The notes under the pieces were generated by a model that was given only the letters and a program-made list of their open reading frames with translations, was not told the origin of the DNA and made no database searches. The translations under genes and the position numbers were made by a program. Shown here one piece after another: positions 1 through 8,092 of a stretch of 42,964 nt of DNA. The stretch lies in the NCBI GenBank assembly GCA_027622555.1, contig JAQBYJ010000040.1, positions 1-42,964 on the forward strand. Direction: 5' to 3'. This stretch comes from Verrucomicrobiota bacterium. Its GTDB lineage: Bacteria > Verrucomicrobiota > Verrucomicrobiia > Opitutales > UBA2995. How positions within the stretch are numbered: the stretch's first letter is position 1; every line of letters starts with the position of its first letter.

Positions 1-70
1 CCCAGCATGATCTAGGTATCCCATTCCAAATGCTCGTCAATCACCGTGCCAAATAAAAATACCGTGGGAG

Positions 71-826
71 TTGTCATTTGATCGGGCGGAGTTCGGGGTA
101 ACCTTTGGCACTTCCAAATACCTGAAGTGGTTGGATCTGACTATGGACGCTGTTTACACATTCGAATCCCTCGATGCACGGGTCAATGATCTGGGGACTC
201 CATTGGCAGGACCTGATCGAGTAAGGTCGGGAAGTTTTGAAATGCGAATTGGCCGTGACAAGCGAAACAATCCCCTGAATCCAGAATCCGGCTACCGCCT
301 ATTTGCTGACATTGAGTGGGGCTCCGAGGCATGGGGCGGCGAAGTGGATTACCAAGCCGCCGATTTAGGGTTGTCCTACCACAAGGAGATCAAACGCGGC
401 CTCATTTGGCACGGATCCATTTCCCATTCTGTGGTTGGCTCGCTCAACAAATCGCAATCTCAGATCCCCAACAACAAGCTTCTGTTTCCTGGTGGAGAAA
501 ATTCTATTCGTGGGTACCAACGAGGAGAAGCTGCACCGAGGGATGCATTTGGAGACTTTGTCGGAGCCAAGTCCTTCATGCTTATGAACCTCGAGTTGGA
601 GCAACGACTTACCGATAGCATTTCAATAGTTGGCTTCTACGACGGCCTTGGAATGACCGCTAATATCGACGATTATCCTTTCGACGAATATTTATCTTCG
701 GTCGGGCTAGGCATTCGTTTTAGAACTTTTATGGGGCCTGTTCGTTTGGAATATGGTCACAACCTGGACCAGCGCATCGAAGATCCGGATGGAACATTTC
801 ATCTTTCCCTGGGCTTCCCCTTTTAG
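71..826 (+). CDS. Omp85-family outer membrane beta-barrel, C-terminal part (BamA/TamA-like), 5' end broken or missing
   Basis: Outer membrane barrel of the bacterial surface antigen (D15/Omp85) family, whose members insert or export outer membrane proteins. About 250 residues of the C-terminal barrel are visible. The diagnostic loop Ser-Ile-Arg-Gly-Tyr lies near residue 146, followed by alternating hydrophobic strands, and the last residue is Phe, the usual beta-signal end. Family members normally have POTRA domains ahead of the barrel, and none is present. The frame has a TGA at 8-10 and the other two forward frames also stop before position 57, so the gene cannot simply continue leftwards in one frame. 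The TTG at 71 is only the first possible start and already lies inside barrel-like sequence. Either a frameshift (natural or sequencing) separates it from an upstream part, or this is a remnant. It converges on the tautomerase gene. Confidence 0.8.
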   Translation: MSFDRAEFGVTFGTSKYLKWLDLTMDAVYTFESLDARVNDLGTPLAGPDRVRSGSFEMRIGRDKRNNPLNPESGYRLFADIEWGSEAWGGEVDYQAADLGLSYHKEIKRGLIWHGSISHSVVGSLNKSQSQIPNNKLLFPGGENSIRGYQRGEAAPRDAFGDFVGAKSFMLMNLELEQRLTDSISIVGFYDGLGMTANIDDYPFDEYLSSVGLGIRFRTFMGPVRLEYGHNLDQRIEDPDGTFHLSLGFPF

Positions 827-857
827 GATTCTCAAGCTACCTCCCCAAAAGTCGGGA

Positions 858-1226
858 CTACTTCATCAACTTACCACCATAAGCCACACGACCGATGGCA
901 TCCGCCTCGTACTTAATGTGTACGTTTTCGTGCGGCCGATCAAGAATACCGGCGATCACACGGGTCAACTCAGTTATTTCAGCTTCTATTAAATCAGATG
1001 GAGGAACTTTTCGTTTGAGTACATTCACCAGTACCGGACCGATATAGGAGTCCAATGATGTTTTGTTCTCTGCCCAGTAATTTCTGGGCACGGGATTGAT
1101 CTTCACCCAGGTCTTGCCCGGAGGAGTATCAAAAACTTTTCCAACACCATCGGCCAAACGCTGTACGGCATCCCCTTTCAGGGTTTCATTATTGCGAAAA
1201 ACTATGTCTATATCCAATTGAGGCAT
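858..1226 (-). CDS. Tautomerase-superfamily (4-OT/MIF-like) protein
   Basis: A 122-residue protein related to the 4-oxalocrotonate tautomerase/MIF superfamily. The chosen ATG at 1226 gives Met-Pro at the N-terminus, so removal of Met leaves the N-terminal proline that acts as general base in this family. The frame is open further upstream, but that start would bury the proline, which decides the start. The chain has two beta-alpha-beta-like halves (N-terminal strand LDIDIVF, later VHIKYEA), consistent with the fold. The substrate cannot be told from sequence. It is transcribed toward the end of the barrel gene and downstream of the rhodanese-YceI gene on the same strand, about 65 bp away, so the two may share a transcript. 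Confidence 0.7.
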   Translation of the reverse strand: MPQLDIDIVFRNNETLKGDAVQRLADGVGKVFDTPPGKTWVKINPVPRNYWAENKTSLDSYIGPVLVNVLKRKVPPSDLIEAEITELTRVIAGILDRPHENVHIKYEADAIGRVAYGGKLMK

Positions 1227-1290
1227 CGGATAAAGGAACCACAGGGATACTTCCAATTCGAGAAACAGAATCAAATAATTCTATTTTCTC

Positions 1291-2190
1291 TTAAATTTGA
1301 CAGATCAACTGAAAGCTCACGCTGATTTTGTCATTTACCACGTGCTGACCGAGTTTTTCGAAAATTTTGCCGCTGCCGTAAACAGAACCGAATCGAGTCC
1401 TATCGACATCAAACTGGCCTTGAAGTCCCAATTTGCCATCAAGATAAGCGATTTGAGCATTGAACTCAATAGCTTGGGATTTTCCCCGCAACATAAGTCG
1501 GCCCTTAACAAGCAGATTGAAATCTCCCGGAGCGGACTCTGCGATTGCCTCGCAAGATTCCATCCTGAATTCGGCGGTGGGAAATTCTTGAACACTAAAA
1601 AAGTCATCCGTAGCCAAGTGACCAATTAACATCGCTGCAACACTTCCATCCTGGATGTCGGTGCATGTTATCCGGGTCATATCAAGAATGACGTCTCCCG
1701 ATGCAAGATGTCCGTCTTGTATTTCTAGCTTACCGGACTGAAATGTAATTCGACCATGGTGTTGGTTAAATAAATTACGGCCGGTCCAACGGAAGACGCT
1801 GTGATCAAGATCAATGACATATGTACCGTCGACCGCCTTCAAAGGATTTCTGCCTCGCCCTTCGACTGAAAATCCGGACAACACCCAGGCATCAAGACCC
1901 CCTTCAAGCGTTTGGACATTTTCATACCCGGCATTCTGGAGGCGTTCCAAAGCCAAGCCGCTGGCTCCAAACTTGTCGTTCATCCCATACACAACAATGT
2001 TAGTGGATGTGTCGTTAACGAGCTCAGAAACCGCATCCAGGAAAGCGACTTCGTAAACACAGGCATGCTTAGAGCCAGATATTCTTATCTCTTCAAAAGC
2101 TTCGTCAGACAACAGATGGAGGAGAACAGGCGGAGCCTCAGATGAAAGTTGGCTTTTGAGAAGCAAGGGGGTAATTTTTGAACTTTTCAT
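1291..2190 (-). CDS. Rhodanese-like domain (catalytic Cys missing) fused to a YceI-like domain
   Basis: Two-domain protein of 299 residues from the ATG at 2190 (a TTG at 2226 would add 12 residues). The first ~110 residues match the rhodanese fold: a strand reading IVVY, then the active-site loop, then the GYENVQTLEGGLDAW segment typical of the family. The loop begins Tyr-Gly where sulfurtransferases have Tyr-Cys, so the persulfide-carrying Cys is absent and sulfur transfer is unlikely. Residues ~120-299 match YceI, a lipocalin-like barrel that binds long isoprenoid or lipid ligands, with the features DFFSVQEFPTAEF and FDVDRTRFGSVYGSG. No signal peptide is visible, unlike periplasmic YceI. 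It is probably a cytoplasmic lipid- or quinone-binding protein with a structural rhodanese module; the exact role is unknown. Confidence 0.8.
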   Translation of the reverse strand: MKSSKITPLLLKSQLSSEAPPVLLHLLSDEAFEEIRISGSKHACVYEVAFLDAVSELVNDTSTNIVVYGMNDKFGASGLALERLQNAGYENVQTLEGGLDAWVLSGFSVEGRGRNPLKAVDGTYVIDLDHSVFRWTGRNLFNQHHGRITFQSGKLEIQDGHLASGDVILDMTRITCTDIQDGSVAAMLIGHLATDDFFSVQEFPTAEFRMESCEAIAESAPGDFNLLVKGRLMLRGKSQAIEFNAQIAYLDGKLGLQGQFDVDRTRFGSVYGSGKIFEKLGQHVVNDKISVSFQLICQI

Positions 2191-2285
2191 TATACAAAGG
2201 GAGTTGAATCCTGCGGTTTGAGGCAAAACATTTGATTTGAGTTACATGTAATCTTCCAGAGTTCGAGAAGTCCAAGAATTAAAGG

Positions 2286-3332
2286 TTGTTAGCAAAGTCC
2301 GCTTTTCCCAATAATGAAAATATCTTAATTAATTCAAATCCCAATCGACTGAAAACATATCCCACATCATTCCCGGCCCGTATTCGGACTGCTTTATTTT
2401 CACTCTTTGTTTTAGGCGTTTACGGTAGCACTTCATTAACCGCAGCCTATCCAGAAAAACCGATCAAAGTGATCGTACCGACCAATGCCGGTGGAGAGAC
2501 TGATGGCCTGACACGCTTACTGCAAAGAGCGATCGCTGAGAAAAAACTGCTGCCTGAAAAAATGGTGGTGGTAAACCTTCCGGGTGCGGGCGGCACCCTC
2601 GGAACCAGAAAGATCAAACAAGCAGAACCGGACGGCTACACCATCGGCCTTTGGCATTCCGGAATCGTCACCTCCAAAGCAATGGGGATTGTCGATTACG
2701 ACCACAATGATTTCGAATTGATCTGTATGACCGGCTATACGGAACTCCTACTCGGGGTCACTGAAAAATCCAGGTTTGAATCGATCGAAGGTCTCCTGGA
2801 CATCGCCCGCGCTGATCCCCGTTCAGTAAAAGTCTCAACCAACGTAGGCTTACCGGTACACCTCATACCATTGTTATTTGCAGAAGAAGCCGGTGTCGAA
2901 TTCCGGTTCATACAAACGGGTGGCGGCTCCCCACGGCTAACTTCCCTGTTAGGCGGCCACAGCGACATGACCATGCTGTCTACCATGGCATTTGTAAATT
3001 TCAGGGATTCGGGGCTCAAACCCCTTGTCACCTTTTCCGGGAAGCGAGACCCCATGTTTCCGGAGGTTCCGACGGCCAAGGAAATTGGAATCGACGTAGA
3101 ACTCGTTGAAATACGAGTCTGGCTGGCTCCCAAAGGAACTCCCGAACCTGTTTTGGAAATGATCCGCAACGCCCTTGAATCGGTCATGACGGACCCGAAA
3201 ATCGCCGAGGAAATGAAAAGCCTGGGTGTAGTACCCGAATACGGCGGTCGAGAAATCGCCCAACCGCTGCTGGATGTTCTCCTCGAAAAAGTGGCTCCGT
3301 TGGTAGGGAAAGCACGTAACATGGATCGTTAA
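2286..3332 (+). CDS. tctC: Tripartite tricarboxylate transporter substrate-binding protein (TctC/Bug family)
   Basis: Periplasmic solute receptor of the TTT (TctCBA) importers, which capture organic acids and hand them to the TctA/TctB membrane pair. A hydrophobic signal segment at residues ~36-54 is followed by YPEKPIKVIVPTNAGGETDG, the Bug-family start with the first ligand loop. The second ligand loop NLPGAGGTLGTRK and the motif EPDGYTIG follow. Length is normal for the mature family. The N-terminus is uncertain: only a TTG (2286) lies upstream of the signal segment in frame, it has no properly spaced Shine-Dalgarno, and it gives an unusually long n-region. The gene opens a tight operon, with tctB starting 10 bp after its stop. 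The ligand cannot be predicted. Confidence 0.88.
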   Translation: MLAKSAFPNNENILINSNPNRLKTYPTSFPARIRTALFSLFVLGVYGSTSLTAAYPEKPIKVIVPTNAGGETDGLTRLLQRAIAEKKLLPEKMVVVNLPGAGGTLGTRKIKQAEPDGYTIGLWHSGIVTSKAMGIVDYDHNDFELICMTGYTELLLGVTEKSRFESIEGLLDIARADPRSVKVSTNVGLPVHLIPLLFAEEAGVEFRFIQTGGGSPRLTSLLGGHSDMTMLSTMAFVNFRDSGLKPLVTFSGKRDPMFPEVPTAKEIGIDVELVEIRVWLAPKGTPEPVLEMIRNALESVMTDPKIAEEMKSLGVVPEYGGREIAQPLLDVLLEKVAPLVGKARNMDR

Positions 3333-3342
3333 GTTTGGGTCT

Positions 3343-3822
3343 ATGAGATCACTCTATAGTTCCATCCAAGACTATGTTATCAGTGTCTTTACGATAGTAC
3401 TTGCCGGACTGGTCCTCTGGGCAGCGCAGGACATTCCACCACCCTTTTTTGATCCACTGGGCTCAGCGGCCGTGCCAAAGGCATGTGCCTACCTCCTAAT
3501 CATCCTGGCACTGGCCATCTCTGTAAGAAATTTTTTCAGGAACAAAGCCTCAGCCAACTCGAGTACCGAAGATGAGGGATTCAAACGCGAACCGATTCTC
3601 GGTATTGCTGTAGTCGCATTGTCGGTACTTTACATCTTGTCCATGGGAGCTGGTTGGGTTGGTTTCAGATGGGGAACTATTCTGTATATAGCCATCACCG
3701 GATCTCTATTAGCCAAGGGCAATAAACGAGTCATGTTGATCAGCCTGGCATTCGGACTTTTGTTTGGTTTCGGAGGTCAGCACTTGTTCACCGATTTCTT
3801 TTATATCGATCTTCCGCAATAA
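3343..3822 (+). CDS. tctB: Tripartite tricarboxylate transporter small membrane subunit TctB
   Basis: A 159-residue inner membrane protein with about four hydrophobic helices (near residues 14-30, 46-62, 86-104 and 112-150), the size and topology of the small TctB subunit. The second half ends in a glycine/phenylalanine-rich helix and a short polar tail. TctB associates with TctA and is needed for transport, though its precise function is less clear. It lies between tctC (10 bp upstream) and tctA (13 bp downstream), and its assignment rests as much on this position as on sequence, because TctB diverges quickly. Confidence 0.88.
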   Translation: MRSLYSSIQDYVISVFTIVLAGLVLWAAQDIPPPFFDPLGSAAVPKACAYLLIILALAISVRNFFRNKASANSSTEDEGFKREPILGIAVVALSVLYILSMGAGWVGFRWGTILYIAITGSLLAKGNKRVMLISLAFGLLFGFGGQHLFTDFFYIDLPQ

Positions 3823-3835
3823 TCGCTTCCCATCC

Positions 3836-5326
3836 ATGGATCTGCTTCAAGCCTTTCAATACCTCCTGACACCTGAGCCAATGATGTGGCTTATGATAGG
3901 TGTCGCCAGTGGTATTTTTGTTGGAGCCATCCCCGGACTGAATGGGGGTATGTTGATGGTGCTCACCGTGCCACTTACCTTTTCGATGGACTCCACCCAT
4001 GCCGTACTCCTGCTGATGGGTATGCATGTGGGGTCCGTTTCCGGAGGTCTTATTAGCGCAACGCTGTTGAAAATGCCGGGGACGCCATCAGCCATGATGA
4101 CCACCCTCGACGGTTATCCCATGGCGCAGCAAGGAAAGCCAGACGTGGCTTTGAGTCTGGGAATTGGGGCATCGTTTTTGGGTGGTTTAATTTCGGCGGT
4201 TTTCCTGATTATCCTGGCACCTGCGCTGGCAACCCTGGCATTGAAGTTCGGGCCCTGGGAGTATTTCTCCCTGGTGCTAATGGCCTTAGTTCTTATATCG
4301 ACCATCTCCCAAGGAACGATGCTGAAAGGGTTACTTTCAGCCATGCTCGGAATCACGGCTGCACTTCCGGGTCTCAATGCTTCGGACGGACAACTACGCC
4401 TGACGTTTGGCCAGGAATCCATGACCGACGGGTTCAACCTGCTTCCCGTTTTGCTCGGAATATTTGTGATGAGCCAGCTCATTAAAGACACGGTTGAGCT
4501 GAATAAAAAAGCAACGAGTATATCGCTGAAAAACTCACGCTTGTTTCCAAAGTTAAGTACCTGGAAAAAGCAAACGACCAACCTGCTCCGCTCGTCCATC
4601 ATTGGAACCTGGATTGGAATATTGCCCGGAGTTGGAGCAAGCATTTCCTCGATGGTATCCTATGGTATAGCCAAAGCTTTTAGTAAAACTCCGGAAAAGT
4701 TTGGCACCGGTCATGACGAAGGTATCGTCGCTTCCGAAGCAGCCAACAACGCAAACGCAGGCGGCGCACTCATCCCGCTGATTACCATGGGGATTCCCGG
4801 AGCACCCGTGGACGCCATTCTCCTCGGTGCCATGATCATGCACAATATACAACCTGGGCCGCTATTGTTTCAAACAAACGGATCGTTGGTGTGGGCGCTG
4901 ATGGGAGGATACCTGGTAGCCAACATTTTGATGTTTTTGATCATGCTCTTTTCAACCCGAATCGTGGCCAAGGTGATCAACATCAACCGAGCTTATCTAG
5001 TCCCCGTCATATTTGTGTTCTGCCTGATTGGAGCGTTTGCTGAGAGCAATCGTTTATTCGATGTATGGCTGGTTATCGTTTTTGGCCTTGTAGGATTTTT
5101 TCTGGATAAGGCCAAGTTTCCTCTAGGCCCATTCGTGATTGGCTACGTTCTTACCTCATTTCTGGAAGAGAACTTGCGGTCGGGATTGCAGTCCTCAGAT
5201 GGTTCCTACCTACCCTTGCTAACTCGTCCCCTATCTTTGGTTTTTGTGCTCGTTGCAGCAGCGTTTTTATTCCTTCCGTTTTATACCGAATGGAACCGGA
5301 AAAGAAAACAAAGGCTGGTAGACTAA
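3836..5326 (+). CDS. tctA: Tripartite tricarboxylate transporter large membrane subunit TctA
   Basis: A 496-residue polytopic permease, the normal TctA length. Two family hallmarks are present: an N-terminal IPGLNGG loop near residue 35 and an internal ILPGVGASISS loop near residue 265, each preceding polar, conserved stretches. A long Ala/Asn/Gly-rich motif (SEAANNANAGGALIP) is also typical. The ATG at 3836 was chosen because it gives the usual short N-terminus before the first helix. An upstream in-frame ATG at 3764 would overlap tctB by 59 bp. It closes the tctCBA operon. No regulator for this operon is in the window. Confidence 0.93.
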   Translation: MDLLQAFQYLLTPEPMMWLMIGVASGIFVGAIPGLNGGMLMVLTVPLTFSMDSTHAVLLLMGMHVGSVSGGLISATLLKMPGTPSAMMTTLDGYPMAQQGKPDVALSLGIGASFLGGLISAVFLIILAPALATLALKFGPWEYFSLVLMALVLISTISQGTMLKGLLSAMLGITAALPGLNASDGQLRLTFGQESMTDGFNLLPVLLGIFVMSQLIKDTVELNKKATSISLKNSRLFPKLSTWKKQTTNLLRSSIIGTWIGILPGVGASISSMVSYGIAKAFSKTPEKFGTGHDEGIVASEAANNANAGGALIPLITMGIPGAPVDAILLGAMIMHNIQPGPLLFQTNGSLVWALMGGYLVANILMFLIMLFSTRIVAKVININRAYLVPVIFVFCLIGAFAESNRLFDVWLVIVFGLVGFFLDKAKFPLGPFVIGYVLTSFLEENLRSGLQSSDGSYLPLLTRPLSLVFVLVAAAFLFLPFYTEWNRKRKQRLVD

Positions 5327-5430
5327 ATTTCCGCCGACTCGACGGTTCTCAAACAAATTGGGGCAACAATATTGAAAGTCTACACCCAGAGCAATCGCCA
5401 AGACTGTTTCGGCCTTGAAAGTCCTTAGGT

Positions 5431-5507
5431 GGTAGGGCAAGGGCGTCCCGGCTATGCCGTCACTATCCCAGAAATACACGGCGCAGCGAGGACGCTGCTG
5501 CCCTACC
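5431..5507. repeat. 77-bp imperfect palindrome, candidate dispersed repeat
   Basis: The outer arms read GGTAGGGCAAGGGCGTCC (5431-5448) and, as reverse complement of 5490-5507, GGTAGGGCAGCAGCGTCC. They match at 15 of 18 positions. The GC-rich arms and AT-richer centre resemble REP/BIME-type elements that occur many times per genome, but only one copy is in the window, so its repetitive nature is inferred. Confidence 0.5.
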
Positions 5508-5565
5508 CTCCAATTGGCGAAGTGATCGATTACATCCCGCATTATTGTTTCACCCATAGTTGGTA

Positions 5566-5586
5566 ACAAGCTTTCCCAAAGCTTGT
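5566..5586. repeat. Perfect 9-bp inverted repeat (hairpin)
   Basis: ACAAGCTTT and AAAGCTTGT are separated by CCC, forming a perfect 9-bp stem with a 3-base loop. It lies 240 bp after tctA and 93 bp before the next gene. There is no clear U-tract, so an intrinsic terminator role is doubtful. It may belong to the same repeat unit as the palindrome 60 bp to its left. Confidence 0.5.
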
Positions 5587-5678
5587 AAAACCTTCTACCG
5601 TGCATTAAGAATTACTCGAAATATTTTTATACGGAATAAGCTCTTATCTATTTATCCATCGTATTCCCAAATCGAACC

Positions 5679-6548
5679 ATGAACGCTCTGCGAATTTCCA
5701 GAACCCTGATATTAGTAGTAGTTTTCATTTCGGCGACGGTCGGATTAAACGCCTGGACCTCGTATAAGAAAGTTTATGTTCACACCGATGCGAGTCCTGA
5801 GTATCTGGCACAACGGTCCCCGGACAAACCGGAAAGTTACTACTTCTTTGAGGGCATGTATTTTGGCGGGCGTATCAATGACAAGAGCCTAAAGAAAGTG
5901 GAGTTTATTGAAATTGCTCAGGGGCTGGCACCCCACCTGGCGAAACAGGATTACTGGCCAGCACAAAGCAAAGAGACCTGCGACCTGTTACTCATTGTTA
6001 GTTGGGGAATCACCGAAGTGGACGCTTTTAAGGACATTTATTTGGATTACCTCAATGACGGTTACTTCGATAACTTCATATCCACCTCATTTTTCCACGA
6101 TCAAAGATACTCCTACGAGACAGTGCAGGCAGCCAAGCTAATAGGATTTTATCCACACCTGAACTGGGATCGTTACGACATCATACCTCACTTTCGTCAC
6201 CAGGACTATGAGTTGAGGGAAGCTTTGGACACTGAACGGTATTTTATGATCGTAACCGCCTTCGACTTCCAGGCACTGGTAAGCGATAAGCAATGGAGAC
6301 GCGTTTGGTCCACGCGTTTCAGTATGCGTTCGCCGGGCACAAATTTTTACAAAGCGCACCTGGCACTCAGTAAAGCCGGGGGAAATTACTTCGGGAAAAA
6401 CCTGGATAAGCTCGGAAAAGAACGAGCCGATTTTGATCCTATAATCGCAGATGTTGAAATAGGCGAAATCGAAGTGCTTGAAACCATCGATTCCCCTACT
6501 CGCAGGGGAATAATGAATTCAATTCGTTTGTCAGAAGATCGCCGCTAA
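5679..6548 (+). CDS. Exported protein of unknown function, paralogue A of a tandem pair
   Basis: I do not recognise this 289-residue family. Residues 1-25 form a signal peptide (Arg-containing n-region, hydrophobic core ILVVVFISATVGLNA). The mature part opens with Tyr-Lys-Lys-Val-Tyr-Val-His and is rich in aromatic residues. Blocks shared with the downstream paralogue include PESYYFF, DYWPAQSKETCDLLL, an IVTAFDFQ strand, KQWRRVWSTRFSMRSPG and a C-terminal VE.GEI.VLETID. One cysteine is conserved. The middle (residues ~110-160) is the least conserved region. The mix of beta strands and charged loops suggests a compact periplasmic or surface domain. No catalytic motif is evident. Confidence 0.75.
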   Translation: MNALRISRTLILVVVFISATVGLNAWTSYKKVYVHTDASPEYLAQRSPDKPESYYFFEGMYFGGRINDKSLKKVEFIEIAQGLAPHLAKQDYWPAQSKETCDLLLIVSWGITEVDAFKDIYLDYLNDGYFDNFISTSFFHDQRYSYETVQAAKLIGFYPHLNWDRYDIIPHFRHQDYELREALDTERYFMIVTAFDFQALVSDKQWRRVWSTRFSMRSPGTNFYKAHLALSKAGGNYFGKNLDKLGKERADFDPIIADVEIGEIEVLETIDSPTRRGIMNSIRLSEDRR

Positions 6549-6677
6549 GGCCTGATTTTTCAAAAGGAAGAATATCTTGTAGTTTATTAACTGGAGGGAC
6601 AGACTTAGGGCGAAATAAGTTAGTTCGTTGTGACCTCACATTTTTTTAGGATCTCAAAAAGGACACCAAAGTACCCC

Positions 6678-7547
6678 ATGAAACAAAGGATTCACTCACG
6701 CCCCATCCGGAGCCTGGTTTTTGTAATCGGGCTTGGTTTGCTTACGCTCAATCATGCTGATGGCTACAAGCGAATATATATCCATTCTGATGCCGAGGAG
6801 GACTACCTCGCCCAACGATCATCGGATCATCCAGAGTCATATTATTTCTTTAAGGGTGTTCACTTCGGTGGTTATGTAAACGACGCTTCCCTAAAGAGAA
6901 CTCAGTTTATCGATATCGCCAAAGGAATGGCCCCGCACCTGGCGCAACAGGATTATTGGCCGGCCCAGAGCAAGGAGACTTGCGATCTCTTATTGGTCGT
7001 AAGCTGGGGCACAACCAGTCCCAACATGCATAGGGACGTATCCAATAGTATTTTCAGGGACACCTTAGACGGTGAGTATTACGATAATATCGCAAACGAA
7101 GATTATGACGAATCAGATTTTCGTTGGTTTGGACAGCAAAGAAATTCGAAGCTGCTTGGATTTTACCCTTACATCCGTAGAGACCGAATGATTCGCATAA
7201 GCCCTCAGGAAGAATACGAGCTTCGGGTAGCCATGCGTGATCAACGCTATTTCATAATCGTAACTGCCTTCGATTTTCAAGAGCTCCTGAACAATAAGCA
7301 GTGGAAACGCGTATGGTCCACTCGTTTCAATATGCGTTCACCCGGGATCAGTTTTGAGAATGCCCATATGGCATTGAGCAAAGCAGGTGCCTCCTACTAC
7401 GGCCAAAAATTAAAAGATCTGGAACATAAAAAGGCAGATCTTGATCCATTCATCGCGGAGGTCGAAATGGGCGAGATCCAGGTCCTGGAAACCATCGACG
7501 TTCCTCAGGGACCCGGCATCCTGAATTCACTCCGCTTACCTGAGTAG
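6678..7547 (+). CDS. Exported protein of unknown function, paralogue B of a tandem pair
   Basis: A 289-residue paralogue of the preceding gene, 129 bp downstream, by eye about half identical and with the same length. The ATG at 6678 is preferred over an in-frame GTG at 6630 because it puts a conventional signal peptide (basic n-region, core SLVFVIGLGLLTL) at the N-terminus and restores equal length with paralogue A. It shares the blocks PESYYFF, DYWPAQSKETCDLLLV, YFIIVTAFDFQ, RVWSTRFNMRSPG, AH.ALSKAG and VEMGEIQVLETID. The pair differs mainly around residues 110-160, where B has an Asp/Glu/Tyr-rich insert-like stretch. Function is unknown; conservation with a variable centre suggests a common scaffold with a diverged surface. 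Confidence 0.75.
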   Translation: MKQRIHSRPIRSLVFVIGLGLLTLNHADGYKRIYIHSDAEEDYLAQRSSDHPESYYFFKGVHFGGYVNDASLKRTQFIDIAKGMAPHLAQQDYWPAQSKETCDLLLVVSWGTTSPNMHRDVSNSIFRDTLDGEYYDNIANEDYDESDFRWFGQQRNSKLLGFYPYIRRDRMIRISPQEEYELRVAMRDQRYFIIVTAFDFQELLNNKQWKRVWSTRFNMRSPGISFENAHMALSKAGASYYGQKLKDLEHKKADLDPFIAEVEMGEIQVLETIDVPQGPGILNSLRLPE

Positions 7548-7617
7548 AAGCGATAAGTTCCCTTATCAACGCTACGAGGACACGATTGAATCCACGCTGG
7601 ATGAGGTTTATTTAAGG

Positions 7618-7950
7618 ATGACCCACGAAGAATTAGTTCCAATAAAAAAGGCCATTGAGATCCGCATGACGGAGCTAACGAGCATCCTTCAAACCAAGAC
7701 CGAAGACACAAAACCCATTGAGCCCGATGTTTCCATCGGCCGATTGTCGCGGCTCGATTCTATGCAGATGCAGCAAATGGCTCTCGAGCAAAGACGAAGG
7801 AAGGAATCCGAGCTGCAAAAACTTAAAAATGCACTCAAACGAATGGAGGACGGCAGCTACGGAACCTGCATGATGTGCCGTCAACCCATTGCACCTGCTC
7901 GATTGGAAGCACAACCCGATGCGATTCTTTGCATAAACTGTGCGCCGTAA
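7618..7950 (+). CDS. DksA/TraR family C4 zinc-finger protein
   Basis: A 110-residue protein: an N-terminal coiled-coil hairpin (residues ~1-78, Glu/Lys/Gln-rich) and a C-terminal zinc finger with Cys-X2-Cys (TCMMC) and Cys-X2-Cys (CINC) about 20 residues apart. This is the layout of DksA/TraR proteins, which enter the RNA polymerase secondary channel and modulate initiation, often with ppGpp. It is shorter than E. coli DksA (151), and the coiled-coil tip lacks an obvious DxxDxA acidic signature, so it may be a DksA-like rather than a canonical DksA protein. The ATG at 7618 is preceded directly by AAGG. Confidence 0.85.
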   Translation: MTHEELVPIKKAIEIRMTELTSILQTKTEDTKPIEPDVSIGRLSRLDSMQMQQMALEQRRRKESELQKLKNALKRMEDGSYGTCMMCRQPIAPARLEAQPDAILCINCAP

Positions 7951-8035
7951 GGATTTTGAATCCATTCGTTACTTCTACAAAATTACAAAGCAAAGAGTGC
8001 TCACCCTTCCTCCAGCCCAAAATATCAAAGAAAAG

Positions 8036-8059
8036 CCCCGGCCTGAATTCAGACCGGGG
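8036..8059 (-). terminator. Intrinsic terminator of the TonB receptor gene (possibly bidirectional)
   Basis: CCCCGG, one unpaired base, then CTGAATTCAG, one base, then CCGGGG form a 24-base near-perfect palindrome. Read on the minus strand it is followed by CTTTTCTTT, a U-rich run, 34 bp past the stop of the TonB receptor. It may also stop transcription arriving from the DksA-like gene on the plus strand, where an AGCCAAAAGCTTTT stretch follows. Confidence 0.75.
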
Positions 8060-8092
8060 AGCCAAAAGCTTTTAATAATAATCAATATTTAT

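Larger units (their letters stand above)
5327..5678. other. Gene-free stretch with palindromic repeats
   Basis: These 352 bases follow tctA and hold no convincing gene. A 112-codon minus-strand frame exists but starts in tctA and runs straight through both palindromes listed separately, so I do not call it. The remainder shows no promoter or RNA that I can name. Confidence 0.5.

Noticed and set aside
2735-3322. 195-codon open frame antisense to tctC
   Set aside because: It is fully antisense to a well-supported gene and has a Ser/Arg-rich composition typical of a shadow frame.
5267-5605. 112-codon minus-strand open frame after tctA
   Set aside because: It runs through both palindromes, starts within tctA and has no domain-like composition; it is probably a by-product of repeat sequence.
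5633-5644. GGAATAAGCTC shared with 14264-14274
   Set aside because: An 11-base match between two AT-rich spacers is not strong, and the surrounding sequence differs.
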